A stretch of DNA of 64,000 nucleotides. Source: UBA7672 sp044224605 (GTDB lineage Bacteria; Pseudomonadota; Alphaproteobacteria; Caulobacterales; Hyphomonadaceae). Within the stretch, counting starts at the first letter, position 1. Every line of letters begins with the position of its first letter. The notes under the pieces were generated by a model. The model saw only the letters and a program-made list of their open reading frames with translations, searched no databases and had not been told where the DNA came from. The DNA is taken from contig JBGAKC010000010.1 of NCBI GenBank assembly GCA_044224605.1, forward strand, positions 1 through 64,000, read 5' to 3'. The position numbers were made by a program, and so were the translations under genes. Shown in pieces: positions 47,446 to 54,522 of the stretch.

Positions 47446-47619
47446 CACGCGCATCGTGCCTCATCGCGCCACGAAATTCTTCGAAAAAATCCTCAGCGAA
47501 AAATCGCGCGCCTTGTTCTGGAAACTTCGCGTCAAGTTTCTCGCGTCAGTTTGCACGCAATGAGATCAACCTGGCGATCGCACGAAGCATCGCCATGCAA
47601 CAGAAAGCAGGAGTGCAGA

Positions 47620-47907
47620 ATGCCTACCTCGAAAGCGACAATGAAGAAGCCCACGTCGAACGTGATCGCGATGCCGGTCGCAATGTCGACGGCCCCAATG
47701 CCGTCCGCCGCGAAGACGGCCACAATTATCCCGATGCCGATGAAGGCCGTTCCCGCCAAGCACGCGGTCAAGAAGAAGGCCGCCAAGAAGGCCCGCAAGA
47801 TCGTCGCAAAGAAGGTCAACGCGCGGAAGAAGGCCACGATGAAGAAATTCGCGGCCGCGGCGGCGAAGAAACCCGCCCGCAAGTCCGCTCCGAAGATGAA
47901 AAAGTAG
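47620..47907 (+). CDS. Lys/Ala-rich histone H1-like protein
   Basis: 95 residues from the ATG at 47620, with AGGAG six bases upstream. The sequence is dominated by Lys, Ala, Pro and Met: residues about 48-95 are runs such as KHAVKKKAAKKARKIVAKK, like AlgP and eukaryotic H1 tails. No other domain. Probably a DNA-binding nucleoid-associated protein. A strong hairpin follows. The 174 bases upstream contain an imperfect direct repeat (TTCGCGTCAAGTTT / CTCGCGTCAGTTT) of unknown meaning. Confidence 0.75.
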   Translation: MPTSKATMKKPTSNVIAMPVAMSTAPMPSAAKTATIIPMPMKAVPAKHAVKKKAAKKARKIVAKKVNARKKATMKKFAAAAAKKPARKSAPKMKK

Positions 47908-47940
47908 GCGCAAAACGCCTTCATCCCTCCCAAACATGCA

Positions 47941-47968
47941 CGGCGCAGCCCAATGGCTGCGCCGCTGG
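47941..47968. terminator. bidirectional hairpin between the H1-like gene and ubiB
   Basis: Perfect 10-bp stem CGGCGCAGCC-caat-GGCTGCGCCG at 47941-47964, followed by ctggcattttc on the plus strand. It serves the H1-like gene and lies just beyond the convergent ubiB stop. Confidence 0.75.
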
Positions 47969-47973
47969 CATTT

Positions 47974-49515
47974 TCAGGGCTTGTTTACGAGCACGAACCA
48001 GAGGCCCGCCGCTGAAGCTGCGCTGATCGCCGCGCCCGCGAGCAGCCAGCCCCATCCTGTCGTGCGCTTCACGATAACCGGGGCAGGGGCGGGCTCGGCC
48101 GCGCGGTTCAGAGCCTCGTCCAGCTTCTGCAGTGTCTCGGGCAGCCTGCGCAGCCGGCTGATCGCCTCCCGCGCTGTCGAGATCGCGAGTCTCCTAAGAC
48201 CTTCTGGCCCGAATTCGCGTTGTGTCCAGCGGTCCACGATCGGTTTCGCCGCCTGCCAGATATTGTGCGCCGGATCGATCGAGCGCGCGACGCCTTCCAC
48301 CTGCACCATCGTCTTCTGCAGCAGGATCAGCTCCGGGCGCAGGTGCATGCCGAACTGCCGGGTGATGTCGAACAGCTGCAGCAGCACCCGCGCCATCGAG
48401 ACTTCCGTGGCGTCCTTCCCGAAGATCGGCTCGCCGACGGAGCGCAGCGCCTGCGCGAAATCATCCATCGAATGGTTCGCCGGCACATAGCCCGCCTCGA
48501 AGTGGACTTCGGAGACGCGTTTGTAGTCCCGCTCGAGGAAGCCTTTCAGGATTTCGGCGAGGAATATCCGTTCCGCCATGCCGATCCGGCCCATGATGCC
48601 GAAATCGACCAGTACCAGACGCCCGTCCGGCGCCAGGATCATGTTTCCTTCATGCAGGTCCGCATGGAAGAAGCCGTGATCCAGCGCACAGGCGAGGAAT
48701 CCTCGCGTGATCCGATTGGCGAGGTCGATCCGGTCATTCGCTCCGATCGCGCCCGGGTCGGTCAGCGACCGCCCCTCGATCCACTCCGTCACCAGCACCC
48801 GCTGGCTGGTCCGCTCCCAGTCGACCGCCGGGGCGAAGACGTAATTGTCCAGCGCCGCGATCTCCCCGAATTCCGAAGCCGCGCCTGCCTCGAACCGCAG
48901 ATCCATCTCCCGGGTCAGCGATTGGGCCATCGTGTCGATGAACGCCGCCGGCTCCATGCGCTTCACTTCCGGCGGGCCCTGTCTCTGGGCGGAATAGGCG
49001 ATGCGTTTCATCGCCCGCAATTCCAGCTCCATCTTCCGCTCGATGCCCGGCCGCAGGATTTTCACCGCGCGCGGACCCTTGGGCGTTTCCATTCTGTGAA
49101 CCTGCGCGACCGAGGCCGCCGCCACCGGCTCGCTCAGGTTGGGGAACAGCCGCCCTGCGTCTTCGCCGAACTGATCGCGCAGAGCCTTCATCGCCAGCGC
49201 CTTCGAGAACGGCGGCAGTGAATCCTTGAGACGGGAAAGATCCGTCGCCGCCTCGACGCCGATGACGTCCGGCCGCGTCGCCATGAACTGGCCCAGCTTG
49301 ATCCAGGCTGGGCCGAGCTTCTCGAGCGCTTTGGCAAATCGCTGGCCCGGCCGCCCCTTGCCGCCGCCGCCTGGCAACACGCGCAGCAAGCCGCCGGCGA
49401 ACTTCGCCGCCCAAGGCATGCGCGACCGGTAGGCATCCGGGATCACCACGTCATGCCGCAGCATGACCGCCCCGGCGCGGGCGAGGCGCAGATAGTCGGA
49501 GAGTGCTTCAAACAT
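47974..49515 (-). CDS. ubiB: ubiquinone biosynthesis protein UbiB (2-polyprenylphenol 6-hydroxylase-associated kinase-like)
   Basis: 513 residues. ADCK/UbiB-family atypical kinase: the family KxGQ motif at WIKLGQF, the Ala-rich loop AAASVAQVH, the catalytic HADLHEGNM and metal-binding VDFGIMG. Two C-terminal membrane helices (GWLLAGAAISAASAAGLWFVLV). Needed for an early step of ubiquinone synthesis, probably as an ATPase. Follows ubiE by 5 bases on the same strand. Confidence 0.94.
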   Translation of the reverse strand: MFEALSDYLRLARAGAVMLRHDVVIPDAYRSRMPWAAKFAGGLLRVLPGGGGKGRPGQRFAKALEKLGPAWIKLGQFMATRPDVIGVEAATDLSRLKDSLPPFSKALAMKALRDQFGEDAGRLFPNLSEPVAAASVAQVHRMETPKGPRAVKILRPGIERKMELELRAMKRIAYSAQRQGPPEVKRMEPAAFIDTMAQSLTREMDLRFEAGAASEFGEIAALDNYVFAPAVDWERTSQRVLVTEWIEGRSLTDPGAIGANDRIDLANRITRGFLACALDHGFFHADLHEGNMILAPDGRLVLVDFGIMGRIGMAERIFLAEILKGFLERDYKRVSEVHFEAGYVPANHSMDDFAQALRSVGEPIFGKDATEVSMARVLLQLFDITRQFGMHLRPELILLQKTMVQVEGVARSIDPAHNIWQAAKPIVDRWTQREFGPEGLRRLAISTAREAISRLRRLPETLQKLDEALNRAAEPAPAPVIVKRTTGWGWLLAGAAISAASAAGLWFVLVNKP

Positions 49516-49520
49516 GCTTG

Positions 49521-50279
49521 CTACACCGCCCAGCCGGTGTGAAGCGCGGCAATGCCGCCGGAATAGTTCTGGTAACTCACCTGGCTGAACCCGGCGGCTT
49601 TGATTCTTGCCGCGAAATCATCCTGGTTCGGGAACCGTCTGATGCTTTCGATCAGGTACTGGTAGCTCGCACGGTCCCCCGTAACGAGCTCGCCCATCTT
49701 CGGGATCACCGAGAACGAGTATTTATCGTAGGCGTCCTGCAGCACGCGATGCGACATGTGCGAGAACTCAAGGCAGGCGAAGCGCCCGCCCGGCCTCAGT
49801 ACGCGGCGGAACTCGCGCAGCGCCTGGTCGATCTCCACCACATTGCGGATGCCGAAGGAGATCGTCACCGCATCGGCCGACCGGTCCGGGAAGGGCAGCA
49901 GGGCTGCATCGCACGCCACACGCGGCATGTTCCTGTCGGAAGGCTTGATGCCGGCCACCAGCATCGCCTCGTTGATGTCCGACACGAACGTCATCGTCTC
50001 GGTGTCGGCATTCCGCCGCTTGCCGACTTCGCCCGCCCGTTTCTGGAACGCCCGCGCCACATCACCGGTGCCGCCGGCGACGTCGATCAGCACCTCACCC
50101 GGCTGCGGGTTCAGCCAGGCAATCATATTGGCCTTCCACACCCGGTGGACGCCAGCCGACATGAGGTCGTTCATCAGGTCGTACTTGCTCGCGACCGACG
50201 CAAACACGCCTTTGACGCGGCGGGATTTTTCCTCCCGCGAGACATCCTCGAACCCGAATGAGACCTTGTCCTCGTCCAT
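49521..50279 (-). CDS. ubiE: ubiquinone/menaquinone C-methyltransferase UbiE
   Basis: 252 residues from the ATG at 50279; the frame stays open far upstream to 51059 but that is antisense to mutM. SAM-binding motif LIDVAGGTGDVA, DINEAMLVAG, and the family block FGIRNVVEIDQALREFRRVLRPGGRFACLEFSH. Methylates the demethyl quinone ring. First gene of the ubiEB operon; divergent from mutM across 48 bases. Confidence 0.95.
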   Translation of the reverse strand: MDEDKVSFGFEDVSREEKSRRVKGVFASVASKYDLMNDLMSAGVHRVWKANMIAWLNPQPGEVLIDVAGGTGDVARAFQKRAGEVGKRRNADTETMTFVSDINEAMLVAGIKPSDRNMPRVACDAALLPFPDRSADAVTISFGIRNVVEIDQALREFRRVLRPGGRFACLEFSHMSHRVLQDAYDKYSFSVIPKMGELVTGDRASYQYLIESIRRFPNQDDFAARIKAAGFSQVSYQNYSGGIAALHTGWAV

Positions 50280-50327
50280 CACCGCCAAACATAGGCGAAC
50301 GGGGTTGCGGGGGCTATATGCGGCCCG

Positions 50328-51173
50328 ATGCCAGAATTGCCCGAAGTCGAGACTGTTCGTCGCGGATTGCTGTCCGCCATGGAAGGTAAACGCATCCTGC
50401 GTGTCGAGACGCGCAGGAAAGACCTGCGTTTCCCGTTCCCCGAGAATTTTAACCAGCGGATCGAAGGCTCCCGGGTCACCCGTCTCGGCCGCCGTGCAAA
50501 ATACCTGGTGGGGGAACTTTCCAACGGCGAAGCCCTGATCATGCACCTCGGCATGACCGGTCGCTTCACCGTGAAGGGAAAGAAGCCCGGAAAGTTCCAT
50601 CACGCCGCCGGCGCAGGAGAAAAACACGACCACGTCGTCTTCGACATGCAGGGCGGCGCGCGCGTCGTCTTCAATGACGCTCGCCGCTTTGGCTTCATGG
50701 ATCTCTGGCCGCTCGACGATATCGACCATTACGCCCCGTTCGATGGCATGGGTCCCGAGCCGATCTCGAACGAATTCTCCGGCGCCTATCTCGAAGAGGC
50801 GTTTGCGGACAAGAAGACGCCGGTGAAGTCCGCGCTGCTCGACCAGAATGTCGTGGCCGGCCTCGGCAACATCTATGTCTGCGAGGCTTTGTTCCGCGCC
50901 GGGATCAGCCCGAAGAAACTTGCGGGCAGCATCAAACGCGACAGGCTCGAACCGCTTGCCGCTGAAATCCGCAAGGTGATCGAGGAGGCCATCGAAGCCG
51001 GCGGCTCCACCATCTCCGACTTCGGCGCGCCCGATGGCGACCTCGGCTATTTCCAGCACCGCTTCCAGATCTACGACCGCGAGGGCGAGCCCTGCATCAC
51101 TTGCGCAAAACCGGTCAAACGCCTTGTCCAGTCCGGCCGCTCGACATTCTACTGCTCGACCTGTCAGCGCTAG
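50328..51173 (+). CDS. mutM: formamidopyrimidine-DNA glycosylase MutM
   Basis: 281 residues. Starts MPELPEVETVRRGL, with catalytic Pro2 and Glu3. Later motifs: QNVVAGLGNIYVCEALFRAGI (helix-two-turn-helix) and a C-terminal zinc finger with Cys pairs (CITC and CSTC) ending in CQR. Removes 8-oxoguanine and formamidopyrimidines. The stop lies in a 15-base tandem repeat shared with the convergent crotonase gene. Confidence 0.96.
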   Translation: MPELPEVETVRRGLLSAMEGKRILRVETRRKDLRFPFPENFNQRIEGSRVTRLGRRAKYLVGELSNGEALIMHLGMTGRFTVKGKKPGKFHHAAGAGEKHDHVVFDMQGGARVVFNDARRFGFMDLWPLDDIDHYAPFDGMGPEPISNEFSGAYLEEAFADKKTPVKSALLDQNVVAGLGNIYVCEALFRAGISPKKLAGSIKRDRLEPLAAEIRKVIEEAIEAGGSTISDFGAPDGDLGYFQHRFQIYDREGEPCITCAKPVKRLVQSGRSTFYCSTCQR

Positions 51174-51212
51174 ATCGCCCTGTCCTAGATCGCCCTGTCC
51201 TAGATCGCGCTG
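51170..51212. repeat. 15-base tandem repeat spanning both stop codons of convergent genes
   Basis: CTAGATCGCCCTGTC occurs twice exactly (51170-51184, 51185-51199) and then a partial third copy CTAGATCGCGCTG with one mismatch. Because CTAG is palindromic and 15 is a multiple of three, each copy gives an in-frame TAG in both directions: the mutM stop is in the first and the crotonase stop in the third. Confidence 0.9.
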
Positions 51213-52012
51213 AAATCTCCGCCGCGACCTTTGCCGCCCGCAAAGCGCGCTGCACCATCGCGGCCTTCCTTCGCTACCACGGGCGCCCCACGCCGCGCTT
51301 CCTGCTTCAGCGCGTCGTCGATCCCGCGGCTCCAGCCTTCGTAGGCGCTCGCCCGGTCCGCGCGCAGACAGGCCTGCGGGAAGCGCGCGATCTCCTTCGC
51401 CAGCGCCACGGCGGCGCTCAACGCCTCGCCCGGCTTCACGACGCGATTGGCCAATCCCCAGCCCAGCGCCTCCTGCGCATCAACCGCGCGGCCAGTCAGG
51501 ATCATGTCCATGGCGCGGCCCTGTCCGATGATGCGGGGCAATCGAAGCGTGCCCCCATCAATCAGCGGCACGCCCCAGCGCCGGCAATAGACCCCGAAGA
51601 TCGCTGTTTCAGACGCCACTCGCATGTCCGCCAGCAGCGCCAGCTCAAGACCTCCCGCCACTGCGTGGCCTTCAATGGCGGCGATCAACGGCTTGGACAG
51701 TGAGACAAATTCCTCCGGCGCCTCGCGATCCGCGAGCAGCCGGGTCGGCCCCATCGGCGCCTGTTGCGGATGCCTCTTCGCCGGCGGGGTGAAGTCGTGG
51801 CTGCGGTTGGCGACCGCCTTGAGGTCGGCGCCGGCGCAGAACGCGCCCTGTGCGCCGGTCAGCACGGTCGCCAGCACCGTGTCGTCCCGCTCCGCATCGC
51901 AGAACGCATCGTAGAGCGCCGCCGCAGTCTCCGGGTCCACCGCATTGCGCGCCTGCGGCCGGTTGATGGTGATGATGGCGACCGGCCCGTCGCGGTCGGC
52001 GATGATGCTCAT
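51200..52012 (-). CDS. enoyl-CoA hydratase/isomerase family protein
   Basis: 270 residues from the ATG at 52012 (upstream codons to 52042 do not fit the family). Crotonase fold: ITINRPQARNAVDPET at the start, FCAGADLKAVANR (oxyanion hole), then GHAVAGGLELALLADMRVA and YCRRWGVPLIDGGTLRLPRIIG. The second catalytic Glu position (usually PE.G) is replaced by RRWGVPLIDGG, as in many crotonase relatives that are not hydratases. Reaction unknown. Confidence 0.85.
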   Translation of the reverse strand: MSIIADRDGPVAIITINRPQARNAVDPETAAALYDAFCDAERDDTVLATVLTGAQGAFCAGADLKAVANRSHDFTPPAKRHPQQAPMGPTRLLADREAPEEFVSLSKPLIAAIEGHAVAGGLELALLADMRVASETAIFGVYCRRWGVPLIDGGTLRLPRIIGQGRAMDMILTGRAVDAQEALGWGLANRVVKPGEALSAAVALAKEIARFPQACLRADRASAYEGWSRGIDDALKQEARRGAPVVAKEGRDGAARFAGGKGRGGDFSAI

Positions 52013-52125
52013 GGCGCGTCTCCCTATTCTTGCCCAAGCCAACCAAAACTTTGCGCGCGACAGAAGCCCCAGGGCCTACAAAAGCCTGAATCCGGCTCCC
52101 ACATCGCCAGTGCTGGGAGGCGGAC

Positions 52126-52398
52126 GTGCTGGAGATCTTTCTCTGGATCTGTCTTGTCGTGGGAGTCCTTTACGGACTCGATCTTCTCTTCCTCTCGATG
52201 GAAGCGAAGGGCTGGCTCTACTACCGCAAGGTGAAGCGTGGCGGCAGCGGCGGGCTGGGCGACATCCTTACCGGTTCCGACATCTTCAATCCCGGAGCAT
52301 CCCACGTCCAGGAAGCCCGGCAGGAACGCGCCGGGGAGGAAGACGAGGACAACGGCGATGATGACGGCAGGCGCAAGCCTTCCGATCGCGTGACCTGA
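52126..52398 (+). CDS. small membrane protein with acidic tail
   Basis: 90 residues from a GTG at 52126 with GGAGGCG upstream. One membrane segment (IFLWICLVVGVLYGLDLLFL), then a short basic segment, a Gly/Asp loop, and an acidic tail rich in Glu and Asp (GEEDEDNGDDDG). No family recognised. Confidence 0.65.
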   Translation: MLEIFLWICLVVGVLYGLDLLFLSMEAKGWLYYRKVKRGGSGGLGDILTGSDIFNPGASHVQEARQERAGEEDEDNGDDDGRRKPSDRVT

Positions 52399-52476
52399 CC
52401 GGTTAAGACCTCTGCAGTCCACATTTGCCAGGCTGCGCGAACTCGGAGAAGTTCCGGGCGTCCGGGAGACTCGATC

Positions 52477-52881
52477 GTGCTGAGGCGGTTTTATCATCTG
52501 GCGGCGATCACGGCCGTGGCGGTCCTTGCCGTTGCCCCTGCGCACGCTACCGACTTCCTCAAGGCAATCGACGACGTTCCCATCTTCCCCGGCCTTGTCG
52601 AGGCCGCTGAACCTGTCGTCTTCGAGAGTGATCAGGGTCGCGTCGTCCGCACCAGCACGGACGGACATGCCGATTACAGCGCCGTCCGCGATTTCTATCT
52701 CGCCTCGTTGCCTTCGCTGGGCTGGATTCGCGAGGGGACTGGCGAGCACGGCCCCTTCGTGTTTATGCGCGAACACGAGCGCCTCACCTTATCCATCGAG
52801 CCCGCTGCCGGGGTGGATTCGCCGATCAACGTGATCTTCGAACTCGTCGTGAAGCTCGCCTCGACGCGCTTGCCGGAGTAA
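52477..52881 (+). CDS. secreted protein of unknown function
   Basis: 134 residues from a GTG at 52477. An N-terminal signal peptide is cleaved near AHAT (about residue 25). The mature part is a compact alpha/beta domain with VPIFPGLVEAAEPVVFESDQGR and ADYSAVRDFYLASLPSLGW. I do not recognise a family. It lies just upstream of the second crotonase gene on the same strand, 31 bases away. Confidence 0.7.
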   Translation: MLRRFYHLAAITAVAVLAVAPAHATDFLKAIDDVPIFPGLVEAAEPVVFESDQGRVVRTSTDGHADYSAVRDFYLASLPSLGWIREGTGEHGPFVFMREHERLTLSIEPAAGVDSPINVIFELVVKLASTRLPE

Positions 52882-52912
52882 GCCACTCTCCAGAAAACTT
52901 CCGGAGACGCCC

Positions 52913-53689
52913 ATGGCCTACGAAACCCTGCTGATCGAAACCGACGGCGCCGTCGGCGTCATCACGCTCAACCGCCCCGACGCCCTCAACGCGCTCAACA
53001 GCAAGCTGTGTGGCGAGTTGATCGATATCCTCGGCAAGTGGGAGAAGGACGCAGCCATCGGCTGCGTCGTCCTCACCGGGGCAGGGCGCGCCTTCGCCGC
53101 CGGCGCCGACATCAAGGAGATGGCGCCGCAGTCCTACATGGACGTCTACAAGAACGACATGTTCGGCGCGTTCGAGCATGCGGTATCGTCCTTCCGCAAA
53201 CCCATCGTCGCGGCGGTGAACGGCTTCGCCCTCGGCGGCGGCTGCGAGCTCGCGATGCTGTGCGACTTCATTCTGGCGTCTGAGGCTGCGAAGTTCGGCC
53301 AGCCCGAGATCAATCTCGGCGTCATGCCCGGCATTGGCGGCACGCAGCGTCTCACCCGCTTCGTCGGCAAGTCGAAGGCAATGGAAATGTGCCTCACCGG
53401 CCGCATGATGGACGCTGCGGAAGCCGAGCGCGCCGGCCTCGTCTCGCGCGTCCTTCCCGCCGACAAGCTGGTCGAGGAAGCCAAGGCCGCGGCGAAGAAG
53501 ATCGCCGGCCAGTCCCAGCCGATCGCCATGATGACCAAGGAGACGGTCAACGCCGCCTACGAGACCACGCTGCGTCAGGGCATCATGCTGGAACGCCGCC
53601 TGTTCCATTCCATGTTCGCCACCCACGACCAGAAGGAAGGCATGGCCGCCTTCGTCGAGAAGCGTCCGGCGAAGTTCTCGAATACGTGA
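52913..53689 (+). CDS. enoyl-CoA hydratase
   Basis: 258 residues, a canonical crotonase. ITLNRPDALNALNSKL; oxyanion hole AAGADIKEMA; and both catalytic Glu in LGGGCELAML and GQPEINLGVMPGIGGTQRL, so it should hydrate trans-2-enoyl-CoA in beta-oxidation. No other fatty-acid genes are adjacent. Confidence 0.93.
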   Translation: MAYETLLIETDGAVGVITLNRPDALNALNSKLCGELIDILGKWEKDAAIGCVVLTGAGRAFAAGADIKEMAPQSYMDVYKNDMFGAFEHAVSSFRKPIVAAVNGFALGGGCELAMLCDFILASEAAKFGQPEINLGVMPGIGGTQRLTRFVGKSKAMEMCLTGRMMDAAEAERAGLVSRVLPADKLVEEAKAAAKKIAGQSQPIAMMTKETVNAAYETTLRQGIMLERRLFHSMFATHDQKEGMAAFVEKRPAKFSNT

Positions 53690-53757
53690 GAAAGCCTTTT
53701 AAAGCGGCCCTTCCGGCGGCCTCTGGGGCAGCCTGACGATTTCCTTCAGGCCCCGAA

Positions 53758-53785
53758 TTGACCGCTTACCCGACCGCTGTTAAGA
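53758..53785 (+). promoter_or_regulatory. candidate promoter of rpsT
   Basis: TTGACC (53758-53763), a 16-base spacer, then TTAAGA (53780-53785). This is close to the housekeeping pattern of Alphaproteobacteria and lies 64 bases before the rpsT start. Not tested. Confidence 0.45.
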
Positions 53786-53800
53786 CGCCGCTCCCCAAAC

Positions 53801-53820
53801 CCCCGGCACTATGTCCGGGG
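53801..53820 (+). promoter_or_regulatory. hairpin in the rpsT leader
   Basis: 6-bp stem CCCCGG-cactatgt-CCGGGG, 29 bases before the rpsT start codon. S20 is autoregulated in E. coli through its leader, so a structured leader is of interest, but the E. coli mechanism is not known to apply here. Confidence 0.4.
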
Positions 53821-53848
53821 ACAGGGTAAACGGAGCTCTGGAAGACCT

Positions 53849-54115
53849 ATGGCCAACACGAAATCCGCCAAGAAAATGGTGCGCAAGATCGCGCGGCGGA
53901 CCGAGGTCAACAAATCGCGCAGGTCGCGCGTCCGCACCTTCGTCCGCAAGGTCGAGGAAGCCGTCGCGGCCGGCGACAAGAAAGCGGCGATCGCCGCCCT
54001 GAAAGCCGCCGAGCCGGAAATCATGCGCGGCGTTCAGAAGGGCGTCCTGCACAAGAACACGGCGTCGCGGAAAGTCTCCCGTCTCGCCGCCCGCGTGAAG
54101 GGTGTCAGCGCCTGA
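53849..54115 (+). CDS. rpsT: 30S ribosomal protein S20
   Basis: 88 residues, the usual S20 length. Starts MANTKSAKKMVRKIARRTEVNKSRRSRVRTF and ends in KNTASRKVSRLAARVK, the typical basic helical protein that binds 16S rRNA. The gene lies upstream of dnaA, as in Caulobacter. A weak stem (GCGCC-tga-GGCGC) covers its stop codon. Confidence 0.97.
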   Translation: MANTKSAKKMVRKIARRTEVNKSRRSRVRTFVRKVEEAVAAGDKKAAIAALKAAEPEIMRGVQKGVLHKNTASRKVSRLAARVKGVSA

Positions 54116-54522
54116 GGCGCCCTCTTCACAAATGCGCTCGCGCGTAGTTTCGCGCTTGCATTCCTGATCACTTCGCAGTTGAGTTTTGACGGAAGACAAT
54201 TTCGTGACGGCGGTATTTTCGCCCGCGAAATATTGCTCCGTGTACGAACTGTTTTTCAGTCGCGTTCGAGCCTCAAGTTGCAGCGTTTCGCCAATAGATT
54301 CAGTGGCAATAGCGATTGCGAAAGTTTGGTAAAAATAAAATCGCAGATGCGGCTTTTGTCGCGGTTGACGGCGGCGACTGATCGGAGAAAAACTCTCCTC
54401 TGTAGCGAGTAACCTTCCTTCGTTTTGGACACGATCAGCGGCTCCGGGGCTGGAGCCGTTGGGGGAATTTTCTGTCCAAAAATCCGGCGGAAGGCATCGA
54501 CCAGAAGGGTAGATGAGGGGCC
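54116..54522. other. 407-base rpsT-dnaA interval (dnaA promoter and leader)
   Basis: More AT-rich than its flanks, notably GGTAAAAATAAAATC at 54329-54342. One GANTC site (the CcrM methylation sequence) lies at 54297-54301. A perfect 7-bp hairpin CGGCTCC-ggggct-GGAGCCG is at 54439-54458, in the likely dnaA leader. I find no cluster of consensus DnaA boxes (TTATCCACA), so I do not call oriC here. Confidence 0.55.

Noticed and set aside
50280..51059. N-terminal extension of ubiE
   Set aside because: The extension is antisense to mutM, and the methyltransferase has its usual start at 50279.
54116..54522. Chromosomal origin upstream of dnaA
   Set aside because: No cluster of consensus DnaA boxes; in Caulobacter the origin is away from dnaA, near hemE.
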